From positions 1-64,000 of the forward strand of contig NZ_JAFZ01000001.1 in NCBI RefSeq assembly GCF_000526395.1: a stretch of DNA of 64,000 nucleotides, read 5' to 3'. The translations under genes were made by a program, and so were the position numbers. The stretch's first letter is position 1; each line of letters starts with the position of its first letter. Of the stretch, positions 58,595 to 64,000 are shown in pieces. The notes below the pieces were generated by a model. That model searched no databases. It was not told the DNA's origin and was given only the letters and a program-made list of their open reading frames with translations. The DNA comes from Aminobacterium mobile DSM 12262. GTDB taxonomy: Bacteria; Synergistota; Synergistia; Synergistales; Aminobacteriaceae.

Positions 58595-59470
58595 TTAAAT
58601 AAGTTCTCCTTTAGCGACAGGGATCACATTGCCCCCCACCCATACTCGAATCTGACCTCCGGAATCTTTTGCGGAAATAAATAAAAGAGATGGCCGATGA
58701 ACTGCATAGCCTTGCTCTACTCGTACATTCTCTATGCTGCTAGATTCCAGGAATCGGTGACGGACCAAATAGGACGCCAAACATCCTGCCCCACTTCCAG
58801 TCGCAGGATCTTCCTCCACACCAAAACAAGGAGCCAAAACCCGAACGTGAAGATGATTTGAAGAATGTACCGGTTCAGGACAAAAAGCGAGAATTAATAC
58901 CTTCCCTGTCCTTTGGATGAAAGCATCATATGCATCTCTATCCAAACGTACACGACTCAAAACATCCCGCCGCCGAAAAGGGACAATAATCGTAGGCAAC
59001 CCTGTAGAAACCCACTGTACAGGGTACTCTTCCATTATAGCGTCTGATGTGACACCCAACACCGACACTAGATCTTCTGGAGGGTAGATCGGACCAAATT
59101 CTGGCGTATTCTGCTCCATAATAAACAGATGCTCTTCCCGTCTCACCTGAATAAGTCCTGCCTTGAGGCTCAGGGCAATAGAATTTGGATTCCCAGGTGC
59201 TAACTCTCTTATAATAACAGCAGCTGTCCCCAAAGTAGGGTGACCAGCGAAAGGGACCTCCCCTGCAGGTGTGAATATCCGAACTGGATAACCGCCGTTA
59301 AGAGGTTTATCGTGAAGGATAAAACTTGTCTCCGAGTAGTTCATCTCTCTGGCAATTTCCAGCATATCCTCGGTAGAGAGATCTCCTGCATCGCGAACTA
59401 CAGCTAAGGGATTGCCTGCATATTTCTTCTCCCCAAAAACATCAACAATGTAAAATTCATGCTTTTTCAT
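58595..59470 (-). CDS. PhzF family isomerase
   Basis: A 291-residue protein of the PhzF/diaminopimelate epimerase fold. Seen: YIVDVFGEKKYAGNPLAVV, the catalytic glutamate in REMNYSETSFIL (about residue 46), RIFTPAGEVPFAGHPTLGTAAVI, and ATGSGAGCLASYLVRH near the C-terminus. PhzF isomerises an intermediate of phenazine synthesis in pseudomonads, but no phz genes occur here and the family is broad, so the reaction is unknown. Start ATG 59470 follows AGGAGGG; the longer frame to 59503 lacks a ribosome site. Confidence 0.87.
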   Translation of the reverse strand: MKKHEFYIVDVFGEKKYAGNPLAVVRDAGDLSTEDMLEIAREMNYSETSFILHDKPLNGGYPVRIFTPAGEVPFAGHPTLGTAAVIIRELAPGNPNSIALSLKAGLIQVRREEHLFIMEQNTPEFGPIYPPEDLVSVLGVTSDAIMEEYPVQWVSTGLPTIIVPFRRRDVLSRVRLDRDAYDAFIQRTGKVLILAFCPEPVHSSNHLHVRVLAPCFGVEEDPATGSGAGCLASYLVRHRFLESSSIENVRVEQGYAVHRPSLLFISAKDSGGQIRVWVGGNVIPVAKGELI

Positions 59471-59585
59471 AATCCAACCCTCCTTTCTTATGACAAGCAA
59501 CATTTAAATATGGTCTTCTACATACCTTAACATATTCTTTTATGTCGTAAGCTCTCTTTTAAGCGGGAATCGTGAAAAAATGTCC

Positions 59586-59635
59586 TTGACATTTCTTGAC
59601 GAGTAGAGTAACACTATAACTATATTTCGTAACAC
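59586..59635 (+). promoter_or_regulatory. Promoter region of the nickel/cobalt transporter operon, with a direct repeat
   Basis: Overlapping -35 candidates TTGACA (59586) and TTGACG (59596) precede TATAACTATATT (59615-59626). A 7-bp direct repeat GTAACAC occurs at 59607-59613 and 59629-59635, 22 bp apart (two DNA turns), spanning the -10 region. This may be a regulator site; it does not match the classical NikR operator. Confidence 0.4.
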
Positions 59636-59669
59636 AAATCTTAAAAATCTTCAGAGGGGGATACAAAAA

Positions 59670-60464
59670 GTGAAGGATCACAAAATGTGGCGGAGTTTTG
59701 TTTTTGCCTCGGTTTTATGTAGTATCTTCTTTATGGCGACCTCGTCATGGGCTCATTTCCAAGTTATTCTACCTGATCAAAATATCGTAACTCAAAATGG
59801 GGTTAAAGATATCAATATTTCTCTGCTTTTCACTCATCCTTTCGAGCAGCATCTCATGGACATGGAAAAGCCCGCACAGTTTGGAGTGTTAGCACGCGGA
59901 GAAAAGACAGATCTTTTATCAACCCTTACGTCCGAAAAATCTAAAGACAACATGAGAACGTGGAAGGCAACATATCAGATAAAACGACCTGGTGACCATG
60001 TTTTTTATGTAGAGCCTGCTCCATATTGGGAACCTGCTGAAGATACATATATTATCCACTACACTAAAACTGTGGTCAATGCGTTTGGCATGGAGGAAGG
60101 ATGGGATGAAACCGTCGGCCTTCGAGCAGAAATTATACCTCTGACTCGTCCCTATGGCCTTTGGGCAGGAAATGTTTTTCAAGGGAGAGTAGTTGTAGAT
60201 GGGAAGCCAGCAGCGGATCTCGATGTAGAAGTAGAGTTTTATAACGACAGCCAAGACGTAAAAGCTCCTGCCGATCCTTTCATTACGCAAGTGGTTCGAA
60301 CAGATGATCAAGGAGTGTTCACATACGCTATGCCGTGGTCAGGTTGGTGGGGCTTTGCTGCTCTTGCGGAAGCGCCAGAAACAAAGAAATCTCCAGACGG
60401 CACAAAGGACGCAGCTATTGAGCTCGGAGCTGTTTTATGGGTAAAGACGGTGAATAGAAACTAA
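59670..60464 (+). CDS. DUF4198 exported protein of nickel/cobalt transporter (NikK-like)
   Basis: A 264-residue exported protein with signal peptide ([20 protein letters not shown]) and a DUF4198-type domain: [13 protein letters not shown] at the mature N-terminus, whose histidine may bind metal, [16 protein letters not shown] with further histidines, [58 protein letters not shown] and [19 protein letters not shown]4198 proteins linked to CbiMQO (NikK) assist nickel or cobalt uptake. Start is GTG 59670 after GAGGGGG. The stop overlaps the cbiM start as TAATG. Confidence 0.85.
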   Translation: MKDHKMWRSFVFASVLCSIFFMATSSWAHFQVILPDQNIVTQNGVKDINISLLFTHPFEQHLMDMEKPAQFGVLARGEKTDLLSTLTSEKSKDNMRTWKATYQIKRPGDHVFYVEPAPYWEPAEDTYIIHYTKTVVNAFGMEEGWDETVGLRAEIIPLTRPYGLWAGNVFQGRVVVDGKPAADLDVEVEFYNDSQDVKAPADPFITQVVRTDDQGVFTYAMPWSGWWGFAALAEAPETKKSPDGTKDAAIELGAVLWVKTVNRN

Positions 60465-61066
60465 TGCATATAGCTGAAGGTGTACTTTCTCTTCCTGTTT
60501 TAGCTACAGGAGCTGCAGGTGCAATTGCAGGCATTGCCATAGGGCTTAAAAAGATGGATATGGAGACGGTTCCTCGAGCAGGAATCGTCTCTGCTGCTCT
60601 TTTTGTAGCATCACTTATACATGTAAACTTAGGAGCTACCAGTGTCCATCTTGTCCTGAATGGCATAGGAGGTTTGCTTTTAGGTTTTTGCCTTTTCCCC
60701 GCCTATGTAGTTGCCCTTTTTTTGCAGGCAGTCTTATTCCAATTTGGTGGCATTGTTGTTCTCGGAGTCAACACATGTACGATGGCATTTTCAGGAGTCC
60801 TTGGAGGATTGATGGGGCGATATATTCTTCGAGTCGGTTGGTCTCCATGGCTAGCCGGCGCTACAGCAGGAGCTGTAGGAGTTATGGGAGCGGCATTGTT
60901 CACAGCTACTGCTTTAGCGGCCAGTGGTGAAGCTTTTTTCACCTCGGCTCGCCTCATTCTCATAGCCCATGTTCCAATCATTGCCATAGAGGCGAGTGTG
61001 GGCGCTTTCATTATGATGTATGTGGCCCGAGTTATGCCATTTGTAGTGGAGGGAATGAAAAGATGA
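60464..61066 (+). CDS. cbiM: CbiM/NikM S-component of Co/Ni ECF transporter
   Basis: The metal-binding membrane component, 200 residues with about six or seven spans. The mature N-terminus MHIAEGVLS carries the metal-binding His-2 motif (MHIxEG), which must be free and thus fixes the start. Other features: LVLNGIGGLLLGFCLFPAYVVALFLQAVLFQFGGIVVLGVNTCTMAFSGVLGG, another conserved block. Overlaps by one base with the NikK-like gene and by 4 bp with the next. Nickel or cobalt cannot be separated by sequence; B12-dependent NrdJ in this genome would need cobalt. Confidence 0.93.
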   Translation: MHIAEGVLSLPVLATGAAGAIAGIAIGLKKMDMETVPRAGIVSAALFVASLIHVNLGATSVHLVLNGIGGLLLGFCLFPAYVVALFLQAVLFQFGGIVVLGVNTCTMAFSGVLGGLMGRYILRVGWSPWLAGATAGAVGVMGAALFTATALAASGEAFFTSARLILIAHVPIIAIEASVGAFIMMYVARVMPFVVEGMKR

Positions 61067-61668
61067 AAAAACGGTCTCTGGTAATAGCCTTGGTCTTCTC
61101 TTTATTTTTCTTGCCAACAGAAGCCTTGGCTCATAAGCTTAATGTCTTTGCCTACTTTGAAAATGGAGCTATTGTAGGAGAGGCCTATTTCAATGATGGC
61201 GCTCCCGTACAAAACTCTCCTATAAAGGTGGAAGAAACTTCTACTAATAAGCTTCTTGTTGAAGGAGAAACAGATGAAAGGGGACAATTTTCAATACCCC
61301 TTCCTACCGGAAAATATGCTGAAATTAAAGTTTCAGTAAGTGGGGGTATGGGACATATGGGGCAAACAACCATCGACTTGACACCCTCCTCCTCTTCAAG
61401 TACATCCATAGAAAAAGCGGAAGAAAAAAACAGTGATACGAAAAGAGAAATTTCTACTTTCTCTTCGGAGATTTCTGAGGAACAGTTTTCTCAGCTCGTC
61501 CAGAAAGCTGTCAAAGCAGAGACCGCCCCTCTTCGAGAGGAGCTCTTCCAACTACGGAAAGAACTTTCAAAGCCAAAGTTCACAGAGATTATAGGTGGGA
61601 TTGGTTATATTATTGGGTTAGTAGGGGTTCTACTTTGGATCGGAGGACATCGAAGGCATGCACAGTAA
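61063..61668 (+). CDS. Nickel/cobalt transporter accessory protein (NikL-like)
   Basis: A 201-residue protein with a signal peptide (SLVIALVFSLFFLPTEALAH) whose mature N-terminus AHKLNVFAYFENGAIVGEAYF resembles NikL proteins. A carboxypeptidase-regulatory-like beta domain follows (GEAYFNDGAPVQNSPIKV...DERGQFSIPLPTGKYAEIKVSVSGGMGHMGQ), then a coiled stretch (EISEEQFSQLVQKAVKAETAPLREELFQLRKELS) and one C-terminal membrane span (IIGGIGYIIGLVGVLLWIGG). It lies between cbiM and cbiQ with overlaps on both sides. Its histidine- and methionine-containing loop may bind metal. Confidence 0.83.
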   Translation: MKKRSLVIALVFSLFFLPTEALAHKLNVFAYFENGAIVGEAYFNDGAPVQNSPIKVEETSTNKLLVEGETDERGQFSIPLPTGKYAEIKVSVSGGMGHMGQTTIDLTPSSSSSTSIEKAEEKNSDTKREISTFSSEISEEQFSQLVQKAVKAETAPLREELFQLRKELSKPKFTEIIGGIGYIIGLVGVLLWIGGHRRHAQ

Positions 61669-62380
61669 CAACCTGCCATCTTTAACGTACGATTTTAACT
61701 CTTCAGAGAGTTTTTTAACCAGAATACCGGCAAGTGCCAAGATCATGCTGGTCTTGGCCTTTGCCCTTTGTATAGCCTTGCTCTCATCTGTTTCAGCACA
61801 ACTTTTTCTTCTTGGCTATAGCTTCATGCTTATTTTCCTCGCTAAAATTCAACTACGAGCCCTCATAAAACGCGTTCTTTCCCTTGACGGCTTTCTTATC
61901 TTCCTTTGGTTAACATTGCCTTTTTCAGGGCCTCATGGTGTAGAGTTAGCGCTCTCTATCACTATTAGAACCCATGCCGCTGTTTTCGCATTTATGGCTC
62001 TTTTGGGTACGACAAGTATGGGAGAGTTGCTCTATGGGCTCCGAGCCCTGGCTATTCCGCAAAAGCTTGTTCTGCTACTTCATTTCACATATCGATATGC
62101 GAGAGTTTTTGTAGAGGAAGCCGAAAAAATCTATACGTCCATGACCCTTCGCATGTTTCATCCATCTCTTTCCCTTGGAACACTCCGATCCTATGGAAAC
62201 TTAATAGGGATGCTTCTTGTACGGAGTATCCTTCGGAGTGAACGGGTTGCTCACGCCATGGAATTAAGGGGATTTGATGGTTCTTTTCATTTTCTTGAAT
62301 CTCCAGCATCGCCCAAAGAAGGGGACAATTTTCGTTTAGGAGTCCTTTACATCCTTTTAGCGGGGTGCTTCATTCTATGA
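61658..62380 (+). CDS. cbiQ: CbiQ ECF transporter T-component
   Basis: The coupling membrane subunit of an energy-coupling factor transporter, 240 residues with about five spans. Seen: LTRIPASAKIMLVLAFALCIALLS, FRTHAAVFAFMALLGTTSMGELLYGLRALAIPQKLVLLLHFTYRYARVFVEE and the conserved coupling arginine motifs LVRSILRSERVAHAMELRGFDG, which contact the ATPase. It overlaps the NikL-like gene by 11 bp and the cbiO gene by an ATGA. Family assignment is firm; the ion is as for CbiM. Confidence 0.9.
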   Translation: MHSNNLPSLTYDFNSSESFLTRIPASAKIMLVLAFALCIALLSSVSAQLFLLGYSFMLIFLAKIQLRALIKRVLSLDGFLIFLWLTLPFSGPHGVELALSITIRTHAAVFAFMALLGTTSMGELLYGLRALAIPQKLVLLLHFTYRYARVFVEEAEKIYTSMTLRMFHPSLSLGTLRSYGNLIGMLLVRSILRSERVAHAMELRGFDGSFHFLESPASPKEGDNFRLGVLYILLAGCFIL

Positions 62381-63033
62381 CATCTTTTCTCTCTCTCCAG
62401 AACATATCTTTTGCTTATCCTAGCTCTGAACCTCTTTTCTCTCGTCTTAACCTTAATCTTTATCGAGAGGGAAAAATATTTATACGTGGCCGAAATGGCG
62501 CTGGAAAAACCACGCTTTTTTCGCTAATTATGGGACTTTTAAAACCTACAGAAGGATCTATCCTCCTTGAAGGAAATCCGATTAAAACAAAAAAAGACAT
62601 TCGCCATCTCCGGCGAAAAGTAGGACTCTTATTTCAAGATCCTGATGATCAGCTTTTTTGTCCAACCCTTCTTGATGACATCCTCTTCGGGCCTCTCAAT
62701 TTAGGAATGGAGAAAGAGGAAGCCATGGACTCTGCCATGAAAGCTATGAAAGTTTTAAATATTGTTTCCCTTGCTTCGTACCCTCCTTATGCCCTTTCTG
62801 GGGGACAAAAACGCTTGGGAGCTCTTGCTGCGCTTCTTTCGATGAAACCAGAACTGCTTCTTCTCGACGAGCCCTCTAACGGTCTTGATGAAGAGGCATG
62901 GGAAAACCTCGTCTCCGTTTTACAAAAACTCCCTATAGCCCTCGTAATAGCCTCCCATGATATCCCCTTTCTAGAGCAGGTAACTCATAAAGGCTACGAA
63001 ATGAAGAAAGGGTACCTCCTCTCCTTGAATTAA
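62377..63033 (+). CDS. cbiO: CbiO ECF transporter ATPase
   Basis: The ATP-binding subunit, 218 residues from ATG 62377, which overlaps the cbiQ stop as ATGA. Seen: SLQNISFAYPSSEPLFSRLNL, Walker A IRGRNGAGKTTLFSLI, Q-loop LLFQDPDDQLFCPTLLDDILFGPLNLG, signature LSGGQKRLGALAALLSM, Walker B LLLLDEPSNGLDEE and the switch histidine VIASHDIPFL. The DPDDQLF motif is typical of cobalt and nickel ECF ATPases. It is shorter than many homologues and closes the five-gene uptake operon. Confidence 0.94.
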   Translation: MTSFLSLQNISFAYPSSEPLFSRLNLNLYREGKIFIRGRNGAGKTTLFSLIMGLLKPTEGSILLEGNPIKTKKDIRHLRRKVGLLFQDPDDQLFCPTLLDDILFGPLNLGMEKEEAMDSAMKAMKVLNIVSLASYPPYALSGGQKRLGALAALLSMKPELLLLDEPSNGLDEEAWENLVSVLQKLPIALVIASHDIPFLEQVTHKGYEMKKGYLLSLN

Positions 63034-63036
63034 ATC

Positions 63037-63082
63037 TTGACAACAATCCTCCTCTATGTGGTATTATTGCCACATAGAGGAG
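63037..63082 (+). promoter_or_regulatory. Promoter and 13-bp inverted-repeat operator of the ArsR-family gene
   Basis: TTGACA (63037-63042) and TATTAT (63062-63067) form a promoter with a 19-bp spacer. A perfect inverted repeat CTCCTCTATGTGG (63049-63061) / CCACATAGAGGAG (63070-63082) with an 8-bp spacer brackets the -10 box. It is an ideal site for autorepression by the downstream ArsR-type dimer. The GAGGAG at the right end doubles as the gene's ribosome site. Confidence 0.8.
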
Positions 63083-63090
63083 TGATAGAT

Positions 63091-63471
63091 TTGGAGGCAA
63101 AACTACAACGAGAAAAAGCTGCCGTTCTTAAAGCGTTAGGGCACCCTGTTCGCCTTTCAATTGTAGAAATCCTAGCGAAAAAAGAAATGTGTGCCTGTGA
63201 GATTGCAGACCTTTTCCACTTTGATCGGACGACAATTAGTAAACATCTAGCACTCTTGCGAGATCTCGACATTATAGAGGATCGTAAAGATGGTTTGCAT
63301 ATTTATTATTCCTTAAAGATGAATTGTTTGGCCACATTACTTCAGTGTATTGAGCACGTAGTGCAGGGGCATCCCATATCTGGATATCACCATGCTCCCT
63401 GTTTTTGTGCCATGAGAAAGGAGACACAAGATGAAGATACAAATACTGGGAACAGGCTGTCCAAAGTGTAA
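63091..63471 (+). CDS. ArsR family metalloregulatory repressor
   Basis: A 126-residue winged-helix repressor. The start is TTG 63091, eight bases after GAGGAG. Seen: KALGHPVRLSIVEILAKKEMCACEIADLF with CxC near residue 32, the recognition helix DRTTISKHLALLRDLDII, DGLHIYYSLKM, and a C-terminal pair of cysteines in HHAPCFCAMR. Cysteines in these positions can bind As(III), Sb(III) or other thiophilic metals. A perfect operator overlaps its promoter. The thioredoxin-like gene overlaps its 3' end by 41 bp and a permease follows, a common ArsR-thiol-permease unit. Confidence 0.9.
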   Translation: MEAKLQREKAAVLKALGHPVRLSIVEILAKKEMCACEIADLFHFDRTTISKHLALLRDLDIIEDRKDGLHIYYSLKMNCLATLLQCIEHVVQGHPISGYHHAPCFCAMRKETQDEDTNTGNRLSKV

Positions 63472-63673
63472 AAAACTTGCGGAAATGGCAGAGAAAGTTG
63501 CAACAGAACTTGGAGTCGACTTCGAAATTGAGAAGGTGACAGACATTAAAGAAATCATGTCTTTCGGAGTTATTGGGACACCAGGCCTTGTTGTAGATGG
63601 AAATGTTTTACTCGCGGGACGAGTTCCCACAGAAGCAACGCTCAAGGAACTCTTGCAAAAGGCAGTAAAATAA
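63431..63673 (+). CDS. Thioredoxin-like small disulfide protein
   Basis: An 80-residue thioredoxin-fold protein of the small redox-active disulfide protein 2 group: MKIQILGTGCPKCKKLAEMA carries the CPKC active site at residues 10-13, with a cis-proline in IGTPGLVVDG. It overlaps the ArsR gene by 41 bp, so co-translation is likely. Such proteins often pair with YraQ-type permeases and ArsR regulators; a role in thiol or metalloid handling is inferred. Confidence 0.9.
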   Translation: MKIQILGTGCPKCKKLAEMAEKVATELGVDFEIEKVTDIKEIMSFGVIGTPGLVVDGNVLLAGRVPTEATLKELLQKAVK

Positions 63674-63680
63674 CGTAAAA

Positions 63681-63712
63681 AACTCCCCGATGGCTAGCAT
63701 CGGGGTTTTTAA
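63681..63712 (+). terminator. Terminator between thioredoxin-like and permease genes
   Basis: An 8-bp GC-rich stem (CCCCGATG / CATCGGGG, loop GCTAG) followed by TTTTT. It may limit expression of the permease relative to the two upstream genes. Confidence 0.8.
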
Positions 63713-63764
63713 GGCTCTTTTATGTGAAGATTTCGCCACTTAAAATACAGGGAGGACGTTTATA

Positions 63765-64000
63765 ATGAGCGACCGGAAAAAGTTTCTATGGATTATTCTA
63801 GCTTTCTTGTTCTTTTATTTCTTACCTGGGGATCACCCTCGAGTAAAAGGAGCCGCTATTGAGTCTATAGCCATGCTCCACGAGTATGCAAGACAACATG
63901 TACTTCTTTGCCTCGTTCCTGCTTTTTTTATAGCTGGTGCTATTTCTGTTTTTATAAGCCAGCAAGCCATAATGAAATATTTAGGAGGCAAGGCTAAAAA
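63765..64000 (+). CDS. Permease of the YraQ/ArsP-like family (partial, cut by window end)
   Basis: The first 78 codons of a membrane protein, start ATG 63765 after GGAGG. Visible are a hydrophobic helix (FLWIILAFLFFYFLPG), then LCLVPAFFIAGAISVFISQQAIMKYLGGKAK, which resembles the N-terminal FxxxQ...KYLG pattern of YraQ/DUF318 permeases linked to arsenic or thiol export. The context of ArsR and a CPKC protein supports this. The rest lies beyond base 64000. Confidence 0.75.
   Translation, partial: MSDRKKFLWIILAFLFFYFLPGDHPRVKGAAIESIAMLHEYARQHVLLCLVPAFFIAGAISVFISQQAIMKYLGGKAK

Noticed and set aside
59521-59669. Cobalamin riboswitch before the Co/Ni transporter operon
   Set aside because: The gap is too short and lacks the conserved B12-box; only a promoter-like region and a direct repeat are visible.
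1-64000. cas genes, insertion sequences, rRNA or tRNA genes, replication origin
   Set aside because: None was found on either strand; the CRISPR array's cas genes must lie outside the window.

Overview
The window looks like a chromosomal segment of an anaerobic, amino-acid-fermenting bacterium of the phylum Synergistota, most like Aminobacterium. This is inferred from gene content and moderate G+C; no rRNA or other taxonomic marker is present. Supporting traits are a complete Rnf complex, a class II (B12-dependent) ribonucleotide reductase, oxygen-sensitive serine and cysteine lyases, many Na+-coupled amino-acid carriers (AgcS, GltS, SSS), a TRAP transporter and frequent TTG starts.

Layout. 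1-1022: the right end of a CRISPR array abutting the broken C-terminal end of a phage MuF-type toxin gene. 1.1-9.6 kb: nrdJ, a PatB-like lyase, cysteine desulfidase with a DUF1847 protein, fumarase, RidA and TrmO. 9.6-17 kb: a UPF0182 membrane protein with a promoter placed for leaderless translation, AgcS, and an M20 hydrolase with two membrane proteins. 17-23 kb: ApbE, a NusG-II protein and a Gx transporter, then glutamate formimidoyltransferase, GltS and an amidohydrolase. 23-28 kb: rnfCDGEAB. 28-33 kb: lytic transglycosylase, RlmI, then cysE-cysK behind a cysteine-codon attenuator. 33-45 kb: redox enzymes, a TRAP transporter operon with PanB, a PanE-like reductase and an M20 hydrolase, an SSS symporter, EamA and IclR. 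45-52 kb: an operon with a deaminase, serine dehydratase, a 59-aa membrane protein, a ProRS-like protein lacking the synthetase motifs and a PpiC foldase; then a 33-aa membrane protein and a NapH-like ferredoxin. 52-64 kb: PLP enzymes, an amino-acid ABC transporter, PhzF, a nickel/cobalt ECF transporter, and an ArsR, thiol-redox and permease module cut by the window end.

How it fits together. Amino acids enter by Na+ symporters, ABC and TRAP systems. Serine and cysteine are deaminated or desulfurated, and RidA clears the imines formed. Formimidoyl groups are loaded onto folate. Ferredoxin electrons pass through Rnf, whose RnfD and RnfG subunits need covalent FMN that the ApbE enzyme can supply. 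Cysteine synthesis appears to be governed by the supply of charged tRNA-Cys.

The strongest unusual signals are: (1) a 16-codon leader with three consecutive Cys codons, alternative RNA pairing and a terminator before cysE-cysK, followed by a second Cys-rich segment in frame with cysE; (2) a ProRS paralogue keeping the editing and anticodon domains but lacking class II motifs 2 and 3; (3) a likely leaderless UPF0182 mRNA; (4) short tandem repeats at four intergenic sites; (5) a toxin-gene relic beside the CRISPR array.
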